In this document: in pieces, positions 16,559 to 25,700 of the stretch | Position numbering within the stretch: the stretch's first letter is position 1 | Layout: the number at the start of each line of letters is the position of its first letter | Source: UBA8437 sp964646205 | GTDB taxonomy: Bacteria; Planctomycetota; Planctomycetia; Planctomycetales; Planctomycetaceae | Direction: 5' to 3' | Assembly: GCA_964646205.1 (NCBI GenBank) | Contig: CAZYAZ010000017.1 | Span: 1 to 64,000, forward strand | DNA length: 64,000 bases | Translations under genes and position numbers: made by a program | The notes under the pieces: generated by a model | Database searches by the model: none | What the model was told of the DNA's origin: nothing | What the model saw: the letters and a program-made list of their open reading frames with translations, nothing else

Positions 16559-18055
16559 TTATTGAGCCCCCGGGGCCGCGTAGACGACGTGGTGCGGCGT
16601 GGCAAAGAGCTCGTCGAGGCCGTCGAGTGATGTCGGGTGTTCGCCTCGCCGCCAGAGAATGTGGGTGATGGTGCCGTCGGGAAACGCGGTGGCCGTGGTC
16701 TGCCCTGGGGGTTTTCCGAATTGAATGTCCAGCAGCCAGCGGCCTCTGAGTTGAAGTCGTCGGTCCCATTCGACAATGCCGATGGCGTTTTGTGGGCAGT
16801 CCTTGAAGACAACGTACTCGGCTCGCCGGGCGTACCACTTGAATGCCCAACTGCCCCGGGGGGTCAGTACCACCGCATCCTCGGGAAGGTTGGCGTCGAT
16901 CCAGCGACAGGTGTCCGTCCAGTCGGACAGCCTCTCGCGATTGAGTCGACTGGGATTGCGGTCCCGGGCGGGTAGCACCAGGGCCAGCAGAAGCATCGCT
17001 GCTGTGATCACCAGTCTCGCTCGCAGCGTGACATGCCGGGTCAGCAAGCCGGCGATGGTGATGGAGAGTGCGGCGGGAAGAAGGACATCCACAAGGCGAT
17101 AGGGATAGAACTTCATCAGCACGACACGAAGATTGTCTCCGGGTGCGTCTCCGGGTGGTCGGTCGAGTGCCACGGCGTAGCCCACGACAGCCACGAGGAC
17201 CGAGGCGAGCACCACTCGGGTCCACCACGACTCTTCGGGTGCCGGGACGGTGAATCGTCGAATCCCAATCCAGGCGGCCAGACCCAGGATGTAGGTGATG
17301 ACGGCCGGGGCTGAAAAACGGCTCGGGACCAGATGATGGCCGAGTCGAGCGAAAACTTGTATCGAGTCAGCCTGGGTTGTTCCGTCTCCAAGGAGCGCGA
17401 GTGCCGGAATGGCTCCGGGCAGGGCGCAGAGAATCACCAGCCCGGCCTGGATGACCCTCTGTCGATTGATGGGCAGGGGCAAGGCCAGGACGGCCAGTAC
17501 CAGTCCCCAGCCACCGACGATCGGGTGTACGCTGATTGCCAGCCCGCACAGCACAGCGGCCAGCCGGGGTCGCTTGTTGATCGCGTTGGCGGCCGACCAG
17601 GCCAGGAGTCCGTAGGCAAATAGTTTGGACTCGACACCACCGACCACCCATTCGCCGGAGAGATTTCCCGTTGCCGCGGCCAACAGGAAACCCGCGGTCG
17701 CAATGAGAGCGGCCCAGTGGTCGGCAACCAGGTGTCGTACCAGGGCTGCCCAACCCGTACCGAGCAAAAGCAAACCGAGAATCCGGCCGATCCAGGCCAC
17801 CGTGGCCAGTGGAAAGGCCTGGGTCAGCGGTCCGGCCAGCACATAAAAGACAAGATGAGGATTGGACGATTCGAGGAAGAAGTCGCCGGTGCACCAGGCG
17901 GGGTCGAAAAAGTGACGTGCCTTGGCGAGGTAGTGCGGTTCGTTGACCGCGGGCGTGGGGGCGCGCAGGCCCGAATAGACCAGGCAGGCGGCCGTGACCA
18001 GCAGCCCGATGAACAGGCCGAGGCGGTGCGAGGGGCGAGGTAGCTCGGCGACTAC
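16559..18055 (-). CDS. Large polytopic membrane protein, conserved in planctomycetes; start codon not found
   Basis: About 498 residues of membrane protein (8-10 hydrophobic helices) with a soluble C-terminal segment ending YAAPGAQ. Coding homology-like sequence clearly runs upstream of the first GTG (17842): TM helix LGLFIGLLVTAACLVYSG, then VNEPHYLAKARHFFDP, WCTGDFFLESSNPH and VFYVLAGPLT. From memory this NEPHY...W-GDFFLES...VFY pattern is typical of planctomycete membrane proteins; the overall layout resembles glycosyltransferase-C/ArnT-type enzymes, but no catalytic motif is proven. Upstream of 17842 the frame has no ATG, GTG or TTG until a stop at about 18260. The given end (18055) is simply the first codon after the overlapping small gene. 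Possible explanations: a rare start codon (ATC at 18068-18070), a -1 frameshift from the small gene, or a sequence error. Confidence 0.72.
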   Translation of the reverse strand, partial: VVAELPRPSHRLGLFIGLLVTAACLVYSGLRAPTPAVNEPHYLAKARHFFDPAWCTGDFFLESSNPHLVFYVLAGPLTQAFPLATVAWIGRILGLLLLGTGWAALVRHLVADHWAALIATAGFLLAAATGNLSGEWVVGGVESKLFAYGLLAWSAANAINKRPRLAAVLCGLAISVHPIVGGWGLVLAVLALPLPINRQRVIQAGLVILCALPGAIPALALLGDGTTQADSIQVFARLGHHLVPSRFSAPAVITYILGLAAWIGIRRFTVPAPEESWWTRVVLASVLVAVVGYAVALDRPPGDAPGDNLRVVLMKFYPYRLVDVLLPAALSITIAGLLTRHVTLRARLVITAAMLLLALVLPARDRNPSRLNRERLSDWTDTCRWIDANLPEDAVVLTPRGSWAFKWYARRAEYVVFKDCPQNAIGIVEWDRRLQLRGRWLLDIQFGKPPGQTTATAFPDGTITHILWRRGEHPTSLDGLDELFATPHHVVYAAPGAQ

Positions 18056-18219
18056 TTCTTGCCCGTCGATTTTTTGGCTGATTTCTTCGACGATTTCTTC
18101 GAGGCCTTGGCCCCGGATTTCTTCTTGCCGGCGTTCTTCTTGCCTTTGTCTCCAAAGATCTTGTCCCAGTTCTCCCAGAACTCGGGCGTCGCGCCGGTGC
18201 GAACGATCGGTCCGCTCAT
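18052..18219 (-). CDS. Lys-rich small basic protein (55 aa)
   Basis: This ORF is too short for usual length cut-offs but looks real. The ATG at 18219 follows an AGAGAGA stretch and a good sigma70-like promoter. The first half is structured and acidic/aromatic (MSGPIVRTGATPEFWENWDK, then IFGDK). The second half is a Lys/Ser/Ala tail reminiscent of histone-H1-like or nucleic-acid-binding tails (repeats of SKKSSKKSAKK). I recall similar short proteins in planctomycetes but no assigned function. Its last codons overlap the frame of the downstream membrane protein, and its A6 run at 18070-18075 sits where a -1 slip would enter that frame. Confidence 0.65.
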   Translation of the reverse strand: MSGPIVRTGATPEFWENWDKIFGDKGKKNAGKKKSGAKASKKSSKKSAKKSTGKK

Positions 18220-18255
18220 CGTATGATCTCTCTGGTATTAGGAGGAATGCACTAG

Positions 18256-18285
18256 ATTCTCATCAACGATTCCCAAAACTGTCAA
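18256..18285 (-). promoter_or_regulatory. Sigma70-like promoter for the small basic protein gene
   Basis: On the minus strand a perfect -35 hexamer TTGACA (18285-18280) is followed after 18 bases by GAGAAT (18261-18256), four of six matches to TATAAT. Transcription would begin about 30 bases before the ATG at 18219. It could serve both the small gene and the membrane-protein gene behind it. Confidence 0.55.
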
Positions 18286-18387
18286 GGCGCCCGGTTGGCC
18301 CGTGGTCGTCCTTACCGACGATGCGTATACTCGCAGCAGGAGTCCGGGAACGGTGTTCAGGGTCGATGAGGGTGGAAAAGACGCGTC

Positions 18388-18921
18388 ATGTGGTTTGAAG
18401 AATTTGAACACGAGTCGCAATACCGAGAGATCTGGGAGTCGGTACAGATCGCCCGGCCGGTGAGTTATTCGCTGTTTACGTTCGGCGACAGTGAATTGCC
18501 CTATTTCCTGGTCTGTGACAAATCGGCCGAAGCAGAGACGGTGACGGTGACACGCGGCGAAGTTCGGATCACGCGTCCGACGATCATCACGCCCGACAAC
18601 GTGCGGCCGGAATTTCACGGATTTTTCGGAGAGCAGGACGATGACAGTATTGTCGAATTCTTGATGGCCCGTACGGCCGGATTTTCGAATCTCCGCATCG
18701 ACAACACCAGCGGTCCGGCTGAGATAATCAGCGATCGAGTCGAGGAGGCGGTTGAAAAATTGAACCGGCAGTTGGACGATCAGGAGGAGGATCGGACGGC
18801 GATCCTGACGGCACCACACGGGCTGGGTGGCGTGGCATTGTTGCGATACGCCGCCGAACGGGTGTGGCAGAGTGCTCCGGACAATGTCCAGGAACTTCGT
18901 GAACGCGGTTTTTTGCCCTAG
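18388..18921 (+). CDS. Conserved hypothetical protein (177 aa)
   Basis: Not a family I can name. A soluble, acidic protein without signal peptide. The N-terminal half (WFEEFEHESQYREIWESVQ, then FTFGDSELPYFLVCDKS) is followed by VTVTRGEVRITRPTIITPDN and by FHGFFGEQDDDSIVEFLMAR; the C-terminal half is helical with KLNRQLDDQEEDRTAILTAP. The pattern looks like a small beta-barrel plus helical tail. It is divergent from the small basic protein gene and converges on murA, sharing the CTAG stop palindrome at 18918-18921. A TATACT hexamer about 60 bases before the start could be a -10 box, but no matching -35 is clear. Confidence 0.68.
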   Translation: MWFEEFEHESQYREIWESVQIARPVSYSLFTFGDSELPYFLVCDKSAEAETVTVTRGEVRITRPTIITPDNVRPEFHGFFGEQDDDSIVEFLMARTAGFSNLRIDNTSGPAEIISDRVEEAVEKLNRQLDDQEEDRTAILTAPHGLGGVALLRYAAERVWQSAPDNVQELRERGFLP

Positions 18922-20258
18922 CTGTCGATGGCAAAGTGGCTGGAAGCGGCTGTCCAGTGTGGCGGAGTCGTGACGGGTGCGTCTTCGCTGCGGATCACCT
19001 GGCCACCGAGTTGGTTGAGTTTTTTGTCGAGCCGCTCGTAGCCCCGGTCAAGGTGATAAATTCGTCGCACCGTTGTTGTTCCCTCGGCGGCGAGTCCGGC
19101 CAGCACCAGGGCTGCACTTGCTCGCAGGTCACTGGCCATCACGTTGGCACCGCTCAGGCGTGGCACGCCGTGGATCACAGCCGTGGGGCCCTCTCGCACG
19201 ATCCTTGCTCCCAGGCGTCCCAGTTCGGCGGCGTGCAGGAATCGGTCGGGAAAGACCTTGTCGGTGATCACGCTGATTCCGTCGGCCCGCGACAGCAGGG
19301 CCATCAGTTGAGCCTGCACGTCGGTTGGGATTCCGGGGTAGGGGAGTGCGGTGAGTGTTGTCGGAGCGAGCACCGCGGGGGCGGTGGTGACAAGGCTGGC
19401 CAGCGAGTTGTTGCCGGTGGATGTTTCGATCCTGACACCGGTCTGTTCCAGCACCTCGCGTACAGCGACGAGGTGATCGGGACGAACCGGAGCGATTTCA
19501 ACATGTCCACCGGTGATCGCTGCGGCGATCATCAGAGTGGCGGCTTCGATCCGGTCGGGAATCACACGGTGTGTGGCGGCGCCGAGTTGGCTGACGCCGT
19601 CGATTTCGATTCGTGGTGTCCCCAGTCCTTGGATGCGGGCTCCCATTTTTCGGAGACATTCTCCCAGGTCGACCACTTCCGGTTCGCAGGCAGCCGCCTC
19701 GATCACCGTGCGTCCCTCGGCCAGGGTGGCGGCGGACATCAGGTTGCAGGTGCCGGTGACGGTGCTGCCACATGGGCCGCCCAGAAAAATCGATGCCCCG
19801 CGAAGCCGTTCGGCCGTGGCGATCACGTATCCCTGTTGGACACGAATGTCGGCCCCCAGCGCCGCGAGTCCCTTGAGGTGCAGGTCGATCGGGCGGTGGC
19901 CGATGTTGCACCCACCCGGTAGCGAGACCCGGGCACGGCCACGCCGGGCCAGCAGAGGGCCCAGCACGCAAATGCTGGCTCGCATCCGGCGAACCAGGTC
20001 ATAGTGGGCAACATGTGGTTGCGTGGTCTGAACGCACAGGCGGAGTTGGCCGTCGTCACCGTGCTGGGAATCGACGCCGAGGGTTTCAAGCAGACGCAGC
20101 AAGGAGTGGACATCGACCAGGTCGGGGACCCCCGAGAGGTGCAGGGGACCATCGGAGGCGAGGACCGCGGCCATGATCGGCAGGGCGGCATTCTTCGACC
20201 CACTGATCTCGGCCTGGCCGGTCAGCCGGCGATCGCCATCGATGGTGAACTTGTCCAT
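18918..20258 (-). CDS. murA: UDP-N-acetylglucosamine 1-carboxyvinyltransferase
   Basis: A 446-residue EPSP-synthase-fold enzyme transferring enolpyruvate from PEP to UDP-GlcNAc, the first committed step of peptidoglycan synthesis in the cytoplasm. The start is at 20258 (MDKFTIDGDRRLTG); the open frame extends further upstream but without homology. SGSKNAALP carries Lys22 and Asn23. PGGCNIGHRPIDLH carries Cys117, equivalent to the Cys modified by fosfomycin, so sensitivity rather than the Asp-type resistance is expected. DLRASAALVLAGLAAEGTT and HLDRGYERLDKKL close the second domain. It is the last gene of the rpmE-prfA-prmC-murA run. Its presence is direct evidence for peptidoglycan synthesis in this planctomycete. 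Confidence 0.96.
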   Translation of the reverse strand: MDKFTIDGDRRLTGQAEISGSKNAALPIMAAVLASDGPLHLSGVPDLVDVHSLLRLLETLGVDSQHGDDGQLRLCVQTTQPHVAHYDLVRRMRASICVLGPLLARRGRARVSLPGGCNIGHRPIDLHLKGLAALGADIRVQQGYVIATAERLRGASIFLGGPCGSTVTGTCNLMSAATLAEGRTVIEAAACEPEVVDLGECLRKMGARIQGLGTPRIEIDGVSQLGAATHRVIPDRIEAATLMIAAAITGGHVEIAPVRPDHLVAVREVLEQTGVRIETSTGNNSLASLVTTAPAVLAPTTLTALPYPGIPTDVQAQLMALLSRADGISVITDKVFPDRFLHAAELGRLGARIVREGPTAVIHGVPRLSGANVMASDLRASAALVLAGLAAEGTTTVRRIYHLDRGYERLDKKLNQLGGQVIRSEDAPVTTPPHWTAASSHFAIDS

Positions 20259-20313
20259 CCCTGGACGTCTTCCTGTGGCGTGTGGTGAGTGAGTTGCAGG
20301 CGACGTGGTTGTG

Positions 20314-21234
20314 TCAGTGGCTTGGCCTGGTTGATGCCACCACGACGCGGGCGTTCCCCGCGAGGTCTTCGACAATACGGCCGGGTTGGAAAGCAGGTTG
20401 TTCGGCGAACAGTTCCAGCACTCCGGTGGACTGTTCCGGAGAAATCTCGCACAACAGGCTGCCTCCTGGTACGAGGTGGTCGGGGGCGGCGGCCAGCAGG
20501 CGGCGGATGATATCGAGTCCATCGGCACCACCATCCAGGGCGGTGTGCGGTTCGTGGTCGCGGATGTCTGGCGGGAGTTGGCTGAGTTCAGCCGAGGTGA
20601 CGTACGGTGGATTGCTGGCTATGAAATGGAAGCGGGCGGCGGGGTCCACCGCGTCGAACAGGTCCCCGTCGAGGAATGTCATTCGACTGGACACGTCGTG
20701 AGAGTCCGCGTTTGCTTTTGCGACAGCCAGGGCCTCGGGACTGATGTCGACGGCCGTCAGGCGAGCATTGGGCAGTTGCGTGGCCAGCGTGATCGCGATA
20801 CAGCCGCTGCCTGTTCCGACATCCAGGATGGTCGAAGGATTCGGCTGTTCACGAGCGAGGTCGAGCAATTCGACGACCAGCGTTTCGGTATCCGGGCGGG
20901 GAACCAGGGTGTGTGCGTTGACGGCGAAGTCGATGCCGAAGAATTCGCGGTGTCCGACGAGATAGGCGACCGGTTCGTGATTGGCTCGCCTTTTGACAAG
21001 ATCCCTCATCACCGTCCGTTGTTCGGCGGTGAGTTCCTGGTCGTACTGCGTGTAGAGTTCGATTCGCTGGCATCCCCGCGACTGGGCCAACAGGATCTCG
21101 GCGTCAAGGCGTGGCGACTGGCTGTCGTTTTCAGCCAGGTGTCCGGTGGTCCAGTCGAGAACGGCCTGGACGGTCCAGCGTGTGATCGGGTTCGAACCCG
21201 GTGCCCGGGAGTCCGGTTGGGGGATGGCGTTCAT
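20314..21234 (-). CDS. prmC: Release factor glutamine N5-methyltransferase
   Basis: A 306-residue SAM-dependent methyltransferase that methylates the Gln of the GGQ motif of release factors 1 and 2. An N-terminal helical domain (about 20-95) leads to VPRPDTETLV (111-120), the SAM-binding LDVGTGSGCIAI (137-148) and the catalytic NPPY (208-211), the signature of N5-glutamine methyltransferases. The ATG overlaps the prfA stop as ATGA (21231-21234), so enzyme and substrate are translationally coupled, as in many bacteria. Fifty-five bases separate it from murA downstream. Confidence 0.96.
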   Translation of the reverse strand: MNAIPQPDSRAPGSNPITRWTVQAVLDWTTGHLAENDSQSPRLDAEILLAQSRGCQRIELYTQYDQELTAEQRTVMRDLVKRRANHEPVAYLVGHREFFGIDFAVNAHTLVPRPDTETLVVELLDLAREQPNPSTILDVGTGSGCIAITLATQLPNARLTAVDISPEALAVAKANADSHDVSSRMTFLDGDLFDAVDPAARFHFIASNPPYVTSAELSQLPPDIRDHEPHTALDGGADGLDIIRRLLAAAPDHLVPGGSLLCEISPEQSTGVLELFAEQPAFQPGRIVEDLAGNARVVVASTRPSH

Positions 21235-22307
21235 GCGTCGGGATTGCCTCCCAGTCGTTCCTGTCGGTCGTGGTCCAGGAGTGCGTCGACCATCTCGTCG
21301 AGCTGTCCCTGCATGATCTGGTCGAGCTTGTAGAGGGTGAGCCCGATCCGATGGTCGGTCAGGCGATTCTGCGGGAAGTTGTACGTGCGGATTCGCTGGC
21401 TACGGTCTCCGGTGCCGATCAGGCTGCGGCGCTGGTCAGCCCGTTCCTGGTGAGCTTTTTGCTGTTGCGCCTCGAGCAGTCGGCTGCGGAGCACTCGCAT
21501 CGCCTTGGATCGGTTCTTGTGTTGGCTCTTCTCGTCCTGGCACTGCACAACGGTGTTGGTTGGGAGGTGGGTGATCCGAATGGCACTGGCGGTCTTGTTG
21601 ACCTTTTGACCGCCCGGGCCACTGGCGAAGAAGGTGTCGACACGAAGATCGTCGGAGTTGATTTCGATTTCGACATCGTTGGCTTCGGGGAGCACCGCGA
21701 CAGTGGCGGCGGAAGTGTGAATGCGTCCCTGGGTTTCGGTTTCCGGAACGCGCTGGACGCGGTGCCCGCCACTTTCGAACTGAAGTTGCAGGAAAGCGCC
21801 GTCTCCGGCGATCGAGATCGTGACGTCCTTGAATCCACCAAGTTCTGTGGGCGAGCAGTCGATCAACTCGGCCTTCCACCCGCGGCGTTCCACAAGCCGT
21901 TGATACATTTCAAAGAGATCTCTCGCGAACAAGGCCGCCTCATCTCCCCCGGTCCCGGCCCGGATTTCCATGATCAGGCTGCCACGAGAGATGGCGTCCC
22001 CGGTAGCGACAAGATCCTCCAGAGCAGTCAGCTTCGTTTCTCGATCGCCGAGCAGCGTGTCCAGTTCGTCCTGGGCGTAGGCTTTCAGTTCGGCGTCTTC
22101 TTCCTCGTCGATCAACTCACGCGCCGTGGCAATATTGGACTCGAGTTCGTTGAACTCCCGGACCGGCAAGGCGACCTTGGCCAGGCTGCCATATTCCCGT
22201 TGAAACGCGACCATCCGGTTGGTGTCGGACAGAACGTCGGGATCGACCAGGAGCTTCTCGAGCTCCTCGTAGCGAGCCAGCTTGGCCTGAAGCGAGGGGA
22301 ACAACAT
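21231..22307 (-). CDS. prfA: Peptide chain release factor 1
   Basis: A 358-residue class I release factor that reads UAA and UAG and triggers peptidyl-tRNA hydrolysis on the ribosome. The catalytic GGQ is at 232-234 in ASGPGGQKVNKTASAIRI. AGTGGDEAALFARDLFEMY (117-135) and SGGHRVQRVPETETQGRIHT (179-198) are RF1 signatures. The anticodon-like tripeptide is P-E-T (188-190) rather than the common PAT/PVT, but keeps the Pro and Thr that define RF1 against the SPF of RF2. It is preceded by rpmE and overlaps prmC by four bases. Confidence 0.96.
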   Translation of the reverse strand: MLFPSLQAKLARYEELEKLLVDPDVLSDTNRMVAFQREYGSLAKVALPVREFNELESNIATARELIDEEEDAELKAYAQDELDTLLGDRETKLTALEDLVATGDAISRGSLIMEIRAGTGGDEAALFARDLFEMYQRLVERRGWKAELIDCSPTELGGFKDVTISIAGDGAFLQLQFESGGHRVQRVPETETQGRIHTSAATVAVLPEANDVEIEINSDDLRVDTFFASGPGGQKVNKTASAIRITHLPTNTVVQCQDEKSQHKNRSKAMRVLRSRLLEAQQQKAHQERADQRRSLIGTGDRSQRIRTYNFPQNRLTDHRIGLTLYKLDQIMQGQLDEMVDALLDHDRQERLGGNPDA

Positions 22308-22406
22308 CAGCGATCATCCCTGTATCGCCGAACTCAAAAGCGTGCTGTTCGTGATGCCCGTTTCACCAGGTGTGGAACGAACTGTCGCCGAGCACGACCG
22401 GCGACA

Positions 22407-22682
22407 CTATTCCTCGACCGCAGCTTCGGTTTCGGCTGCAGCCTCGGTCTCGGCTTCCGTGTCGGCCGATGTGTCGGCTTTCTTGCCCCAGTTGTACTTC
22501 TTCTGGAACTTCTCGACGCGCCCGGCGCTGTCAACGTATTTCATCTGCCCGGTGTAGAACGGGTGGCAGACGCTGCAAATTTCAACGTTGAGTTTCTCGA
22601 CGGTACTGCGAGTGGAAAACGAGTGACCACAACCGCACGTGACCGCGGTGTCCATGTAATCGGGATGAATGCCCTTCTGCAT
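22407..22682 (-). CDS. rpmE: 50S ribosomal protein L31 (zinc-binding type) with acidic tail
   Basis: A 91-residue L31. The core MQKGIHPDYMDTAVTCGCGH with Cys16 and Cys18, and CSVCHPFYTG with Cys36 and Cys39, form the zinc site of the Zn-dependent (C+) L31 type, which bridges the ribosomal subunits and can act as a zinc store. After the normal end (YNWGKK, about 68) there is an added Glu/Ala/Thr-rich acidic tail of about 24 residues, which is not part of the usual family. It starts the rpmE-prfA-prmC-murA group; AGGT precedes its ATG. Confidence 0.95.
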   Translation of the reverse strand: MQKGIHPDYMDTAVTCGCGHSFSTRSTVEKLNVEICSVCHPFYTGQMKYVDSAGRVEKFQKKYNWGKKADTSADTEAETEAAAETEAAVEE

Positions 22683-22785
22683 GGTCTTACCTGCCGAAAA
22701 GAAAACTCATGGTTGAACGTCCAAGAAGCCAGTGTAGGGGGGGATTGGAGACGCGACAAGGTCGAACCGCGGACCGGTTTGCTGA

Positions 22786-25700
22786 TCATTTCTTCTGGGG
22801 AACGGGTGTCTTGAGGCTCGACAGGAATGCGGTCAGATCGGCCACTTGCTGGGCCGTCATATCGCGGACCAGCAGGTCGGGCATCAGCGACTTCTGCTGA
22901 GCGGCCAGTACGTCGACGTCGTCGGCGGCGATCCGAGTCAGCTTGTCCTTGGCATCCTTGAGGACCACTTGCTTGTCGTCCTTGGAGACCAGCAGCCCGG
23001 TGAAGACACGGCCCTGGACGGTTTCGACGACGTAGGTCAACCATTTCGGTTCGATCTTCTTTGACGGTTGCAGGATGCTCTCCAGGATCTGGGCTCGCGT
23101 GAATTTCTTTCCCACACCGCTGAGATCGGGGCCAACCTCCTTGCCCTGGCCGGTGATCTTGTGGCAGTTGCGGCATTGCACCCCGTCGGTTTTGAAGAAC
23201 ACGTTACGTCCGCGGGCAATATCTCCCGGCAGTGCGAGGATCTGGGCCGGCTTGATGATGGTGCCCAGTCGCTTGACGCGTTTTTCCTCGGGCAGGTACC
23301 GCTCGAAAAGGTCTCTCACCGTTGCCGAAGCGTGTGCCGTGGCCGACCGGATGACCTGTGAACGGGTCGCCTGATCGAGTTCGGACCCGGTGGTGGCGTG
23401 CAACAGCCGAATGGAACCCGGGGTTGTTTTCAACAGCGAGTCAATTTGTGCAGCACGGTTGGCCGCACTGGCAGTGGACTTCAGGGTCTTCATTGCCACC
23501 GCCGTGTTGCCTCGTGATCGGGCGATGTTGGGTTCGGGTGATGCCGAGGGCAGGCTGGCGATCCAGTCGTGGATCAGGCGTGTTCCAACCGGGTCGACGA
23601 CCGAAGATCCGATCCGCGGCATGCGACCGGCTCCCAGCTTTGACATGCGGAAGAACAGCACGCTGCGGTAGGGGTCGCCCGCTGCGAGGACCTTGCCAGC
23701 GGCCATGCCGAAGGTTCCTTGCCCGGGACGCACGCCGAGAGCGCCTGTTTCTGCCAGGTCGAGCGTGTCCAGGAGTTGGAAACGGGCGTTTCCACCGCCC
23801 CATTTGCGGTGGCAGTGTGAGCAGTTGGCATGCAGGTACGATCGGGCACGACGGTCGAGGTCGTTTTTCTTGGCGCGGTAGTCGACCAGCCGGGGCAGGG
23901 AACTGGTTGGGGCGGGCAATCGCTTGGTGAAGCATCCCAGCCTGTCCAGCAGGTCAATTTGATTGAGGCTCTGGTCACCGTAGTCGTGATCGCGGTTCAT
24001 CTGGTGGGTGGTGACGCCGAGCACATACTTGGCCGCCATGTTGTGACAGACCGTGCATTCGGTTCGGCTGGGGAAGTGCCATGTCTGTTGGCGAACTCCA
24101 CCGGGGGCCTGGCGGTCGGTAATCTGGAACACCCGGTCCCGGCCCTGTGGGTCCAGCAGCAGTTCGGCCTCGGTCTGTTCGTCGTTCCAGACGTAGGTGT
24201 AACCCTGCCAGTACTGGTCGCCGTTGGATTCGTCGCCCGACAATCGTTCGTGATGCAAGATGCGGGTTTCAATGCGCCGCCGACTTCCGGGTTGGCCAGC
24301 CTCGGTTTCCAGGAAGATGGTTTCGACGATCACGGTGCCGTTGGGGAATTTCCATCCCGGTGGGGAGCCAGGGGCCGGCTGCGGGTAGGTCAGCGTCTCG
24401 AATTCCATCTTCGAGTCGTTTGGCAGTGCCAGGAACCTCTGCTTGGTTGCCCCGTCGGCCCACTGGGGGGCGATCACGTCGTAGGGGATCAGTCCAGCCG
24501 CCGGTGTGAGCGTCTTGACGGAGTCGAACAGTCCCGTTGCCGAGAGTGTGGTGGGAAAGTTGCTCTTTTGGCCGGTGTTGGGGTTGGGCACCAGTTCATG
24601 GATGCGGCCACTGACGTGATCGAGCAGGTAGAGCTCTCCCTGGCTGTCCTGGCCGAAGCCGACCAGTCGCATGCTCGAATCGACCAGTTCTGATGCTGAG
24701 ACCAGTTTTTGATTCTTGCGGTCGTATCTCAGTTGCCAGATCCGCCCGGTGTCGTAGTCGCCGTAGACATAGGCGCCGCGGAGCTTGGCGAGCTTTTTGC
24801 CGTGGTACACGAAACCACCGGTGATCGAACGGAAGTTGGCGTGATCGTGTTCGATGATCGGAGGGATGATCGCCGTGGGGCCACGGGGCCGTTCGGGTTC
24901 GAACGGGTGAGTTCCCTCGGTGATGCTCCAGCCGTAATTGCCACCCCGTTCGATGCGGAAGACCATTTCCCAGAGATCCTGGCCGATGTTGCCGGTCCAG
25001 AGGTCTCCGGTGGCGGTGTCAAAACTCATCTTCCACGGCTGCCGGAGTCCGTAGGCCCAGATTTCCGGGCGTGCCCCCTTGGTGGCCAGGAACGGGTTGT
25101 CCCTGGGCACCGTGTAGGGCAGTTTCTCGCCGGGATGGTCCACGTCGATCCGAAGAATGGCTCCGGAGAGGTTGGTGAGATCCTGTCCGGTGAGATAAAG
25201 GTCGGCGATGCCGCTGCTGTCGCCTGTGGCGATGTAGAGATAGCCGTCGGGGCCGAATTGCAGGCAACCGCCGTTGTGCCCCCCGGAGGGCCATTCGAAG
25301 AGGATCTGTTCACTCTTGGGATCGCACCGTGGAGGCTCTCCTGGCAGGACCCGGAAACGTGACAGGCGGCTCCCCTTGGGAAGTTCTTCGGTGTTGGACG
25401 TGACGATCGTGGCGTACGCGTAACGGACCTTCGGGTACTTGGGATGCAGTGCGAAACCATAGGCCGAGAGGGTCTTGGGCTTGGTGCGACCGAGCACCTC
25501 GTTGGCGTCGAGAATCAGGTCGGGCTTGGTCGTCTTGCGATCGAGCGGCACCGAGAAGATTCGGCCGAAGCGTTCGACGACCAGCAGCCGGTTGATGCCG
25601 GCCGCGTAGTTCATGTCCAACGGTTCGTCGAAGGTGAGGTCCGGAAAGGCAACACGGGTGACGTAGGGGCTGGGGGGATCGGGAGATCCCTTGACCCGTG

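Noticed and set aside
21185..21212. GGGTTCGAACCC resembling a tRNA T-arm
   Set aside because: It falls inside the prmC N-terminal codons and no acceptor, D or anticodon stems can be drawn around it.
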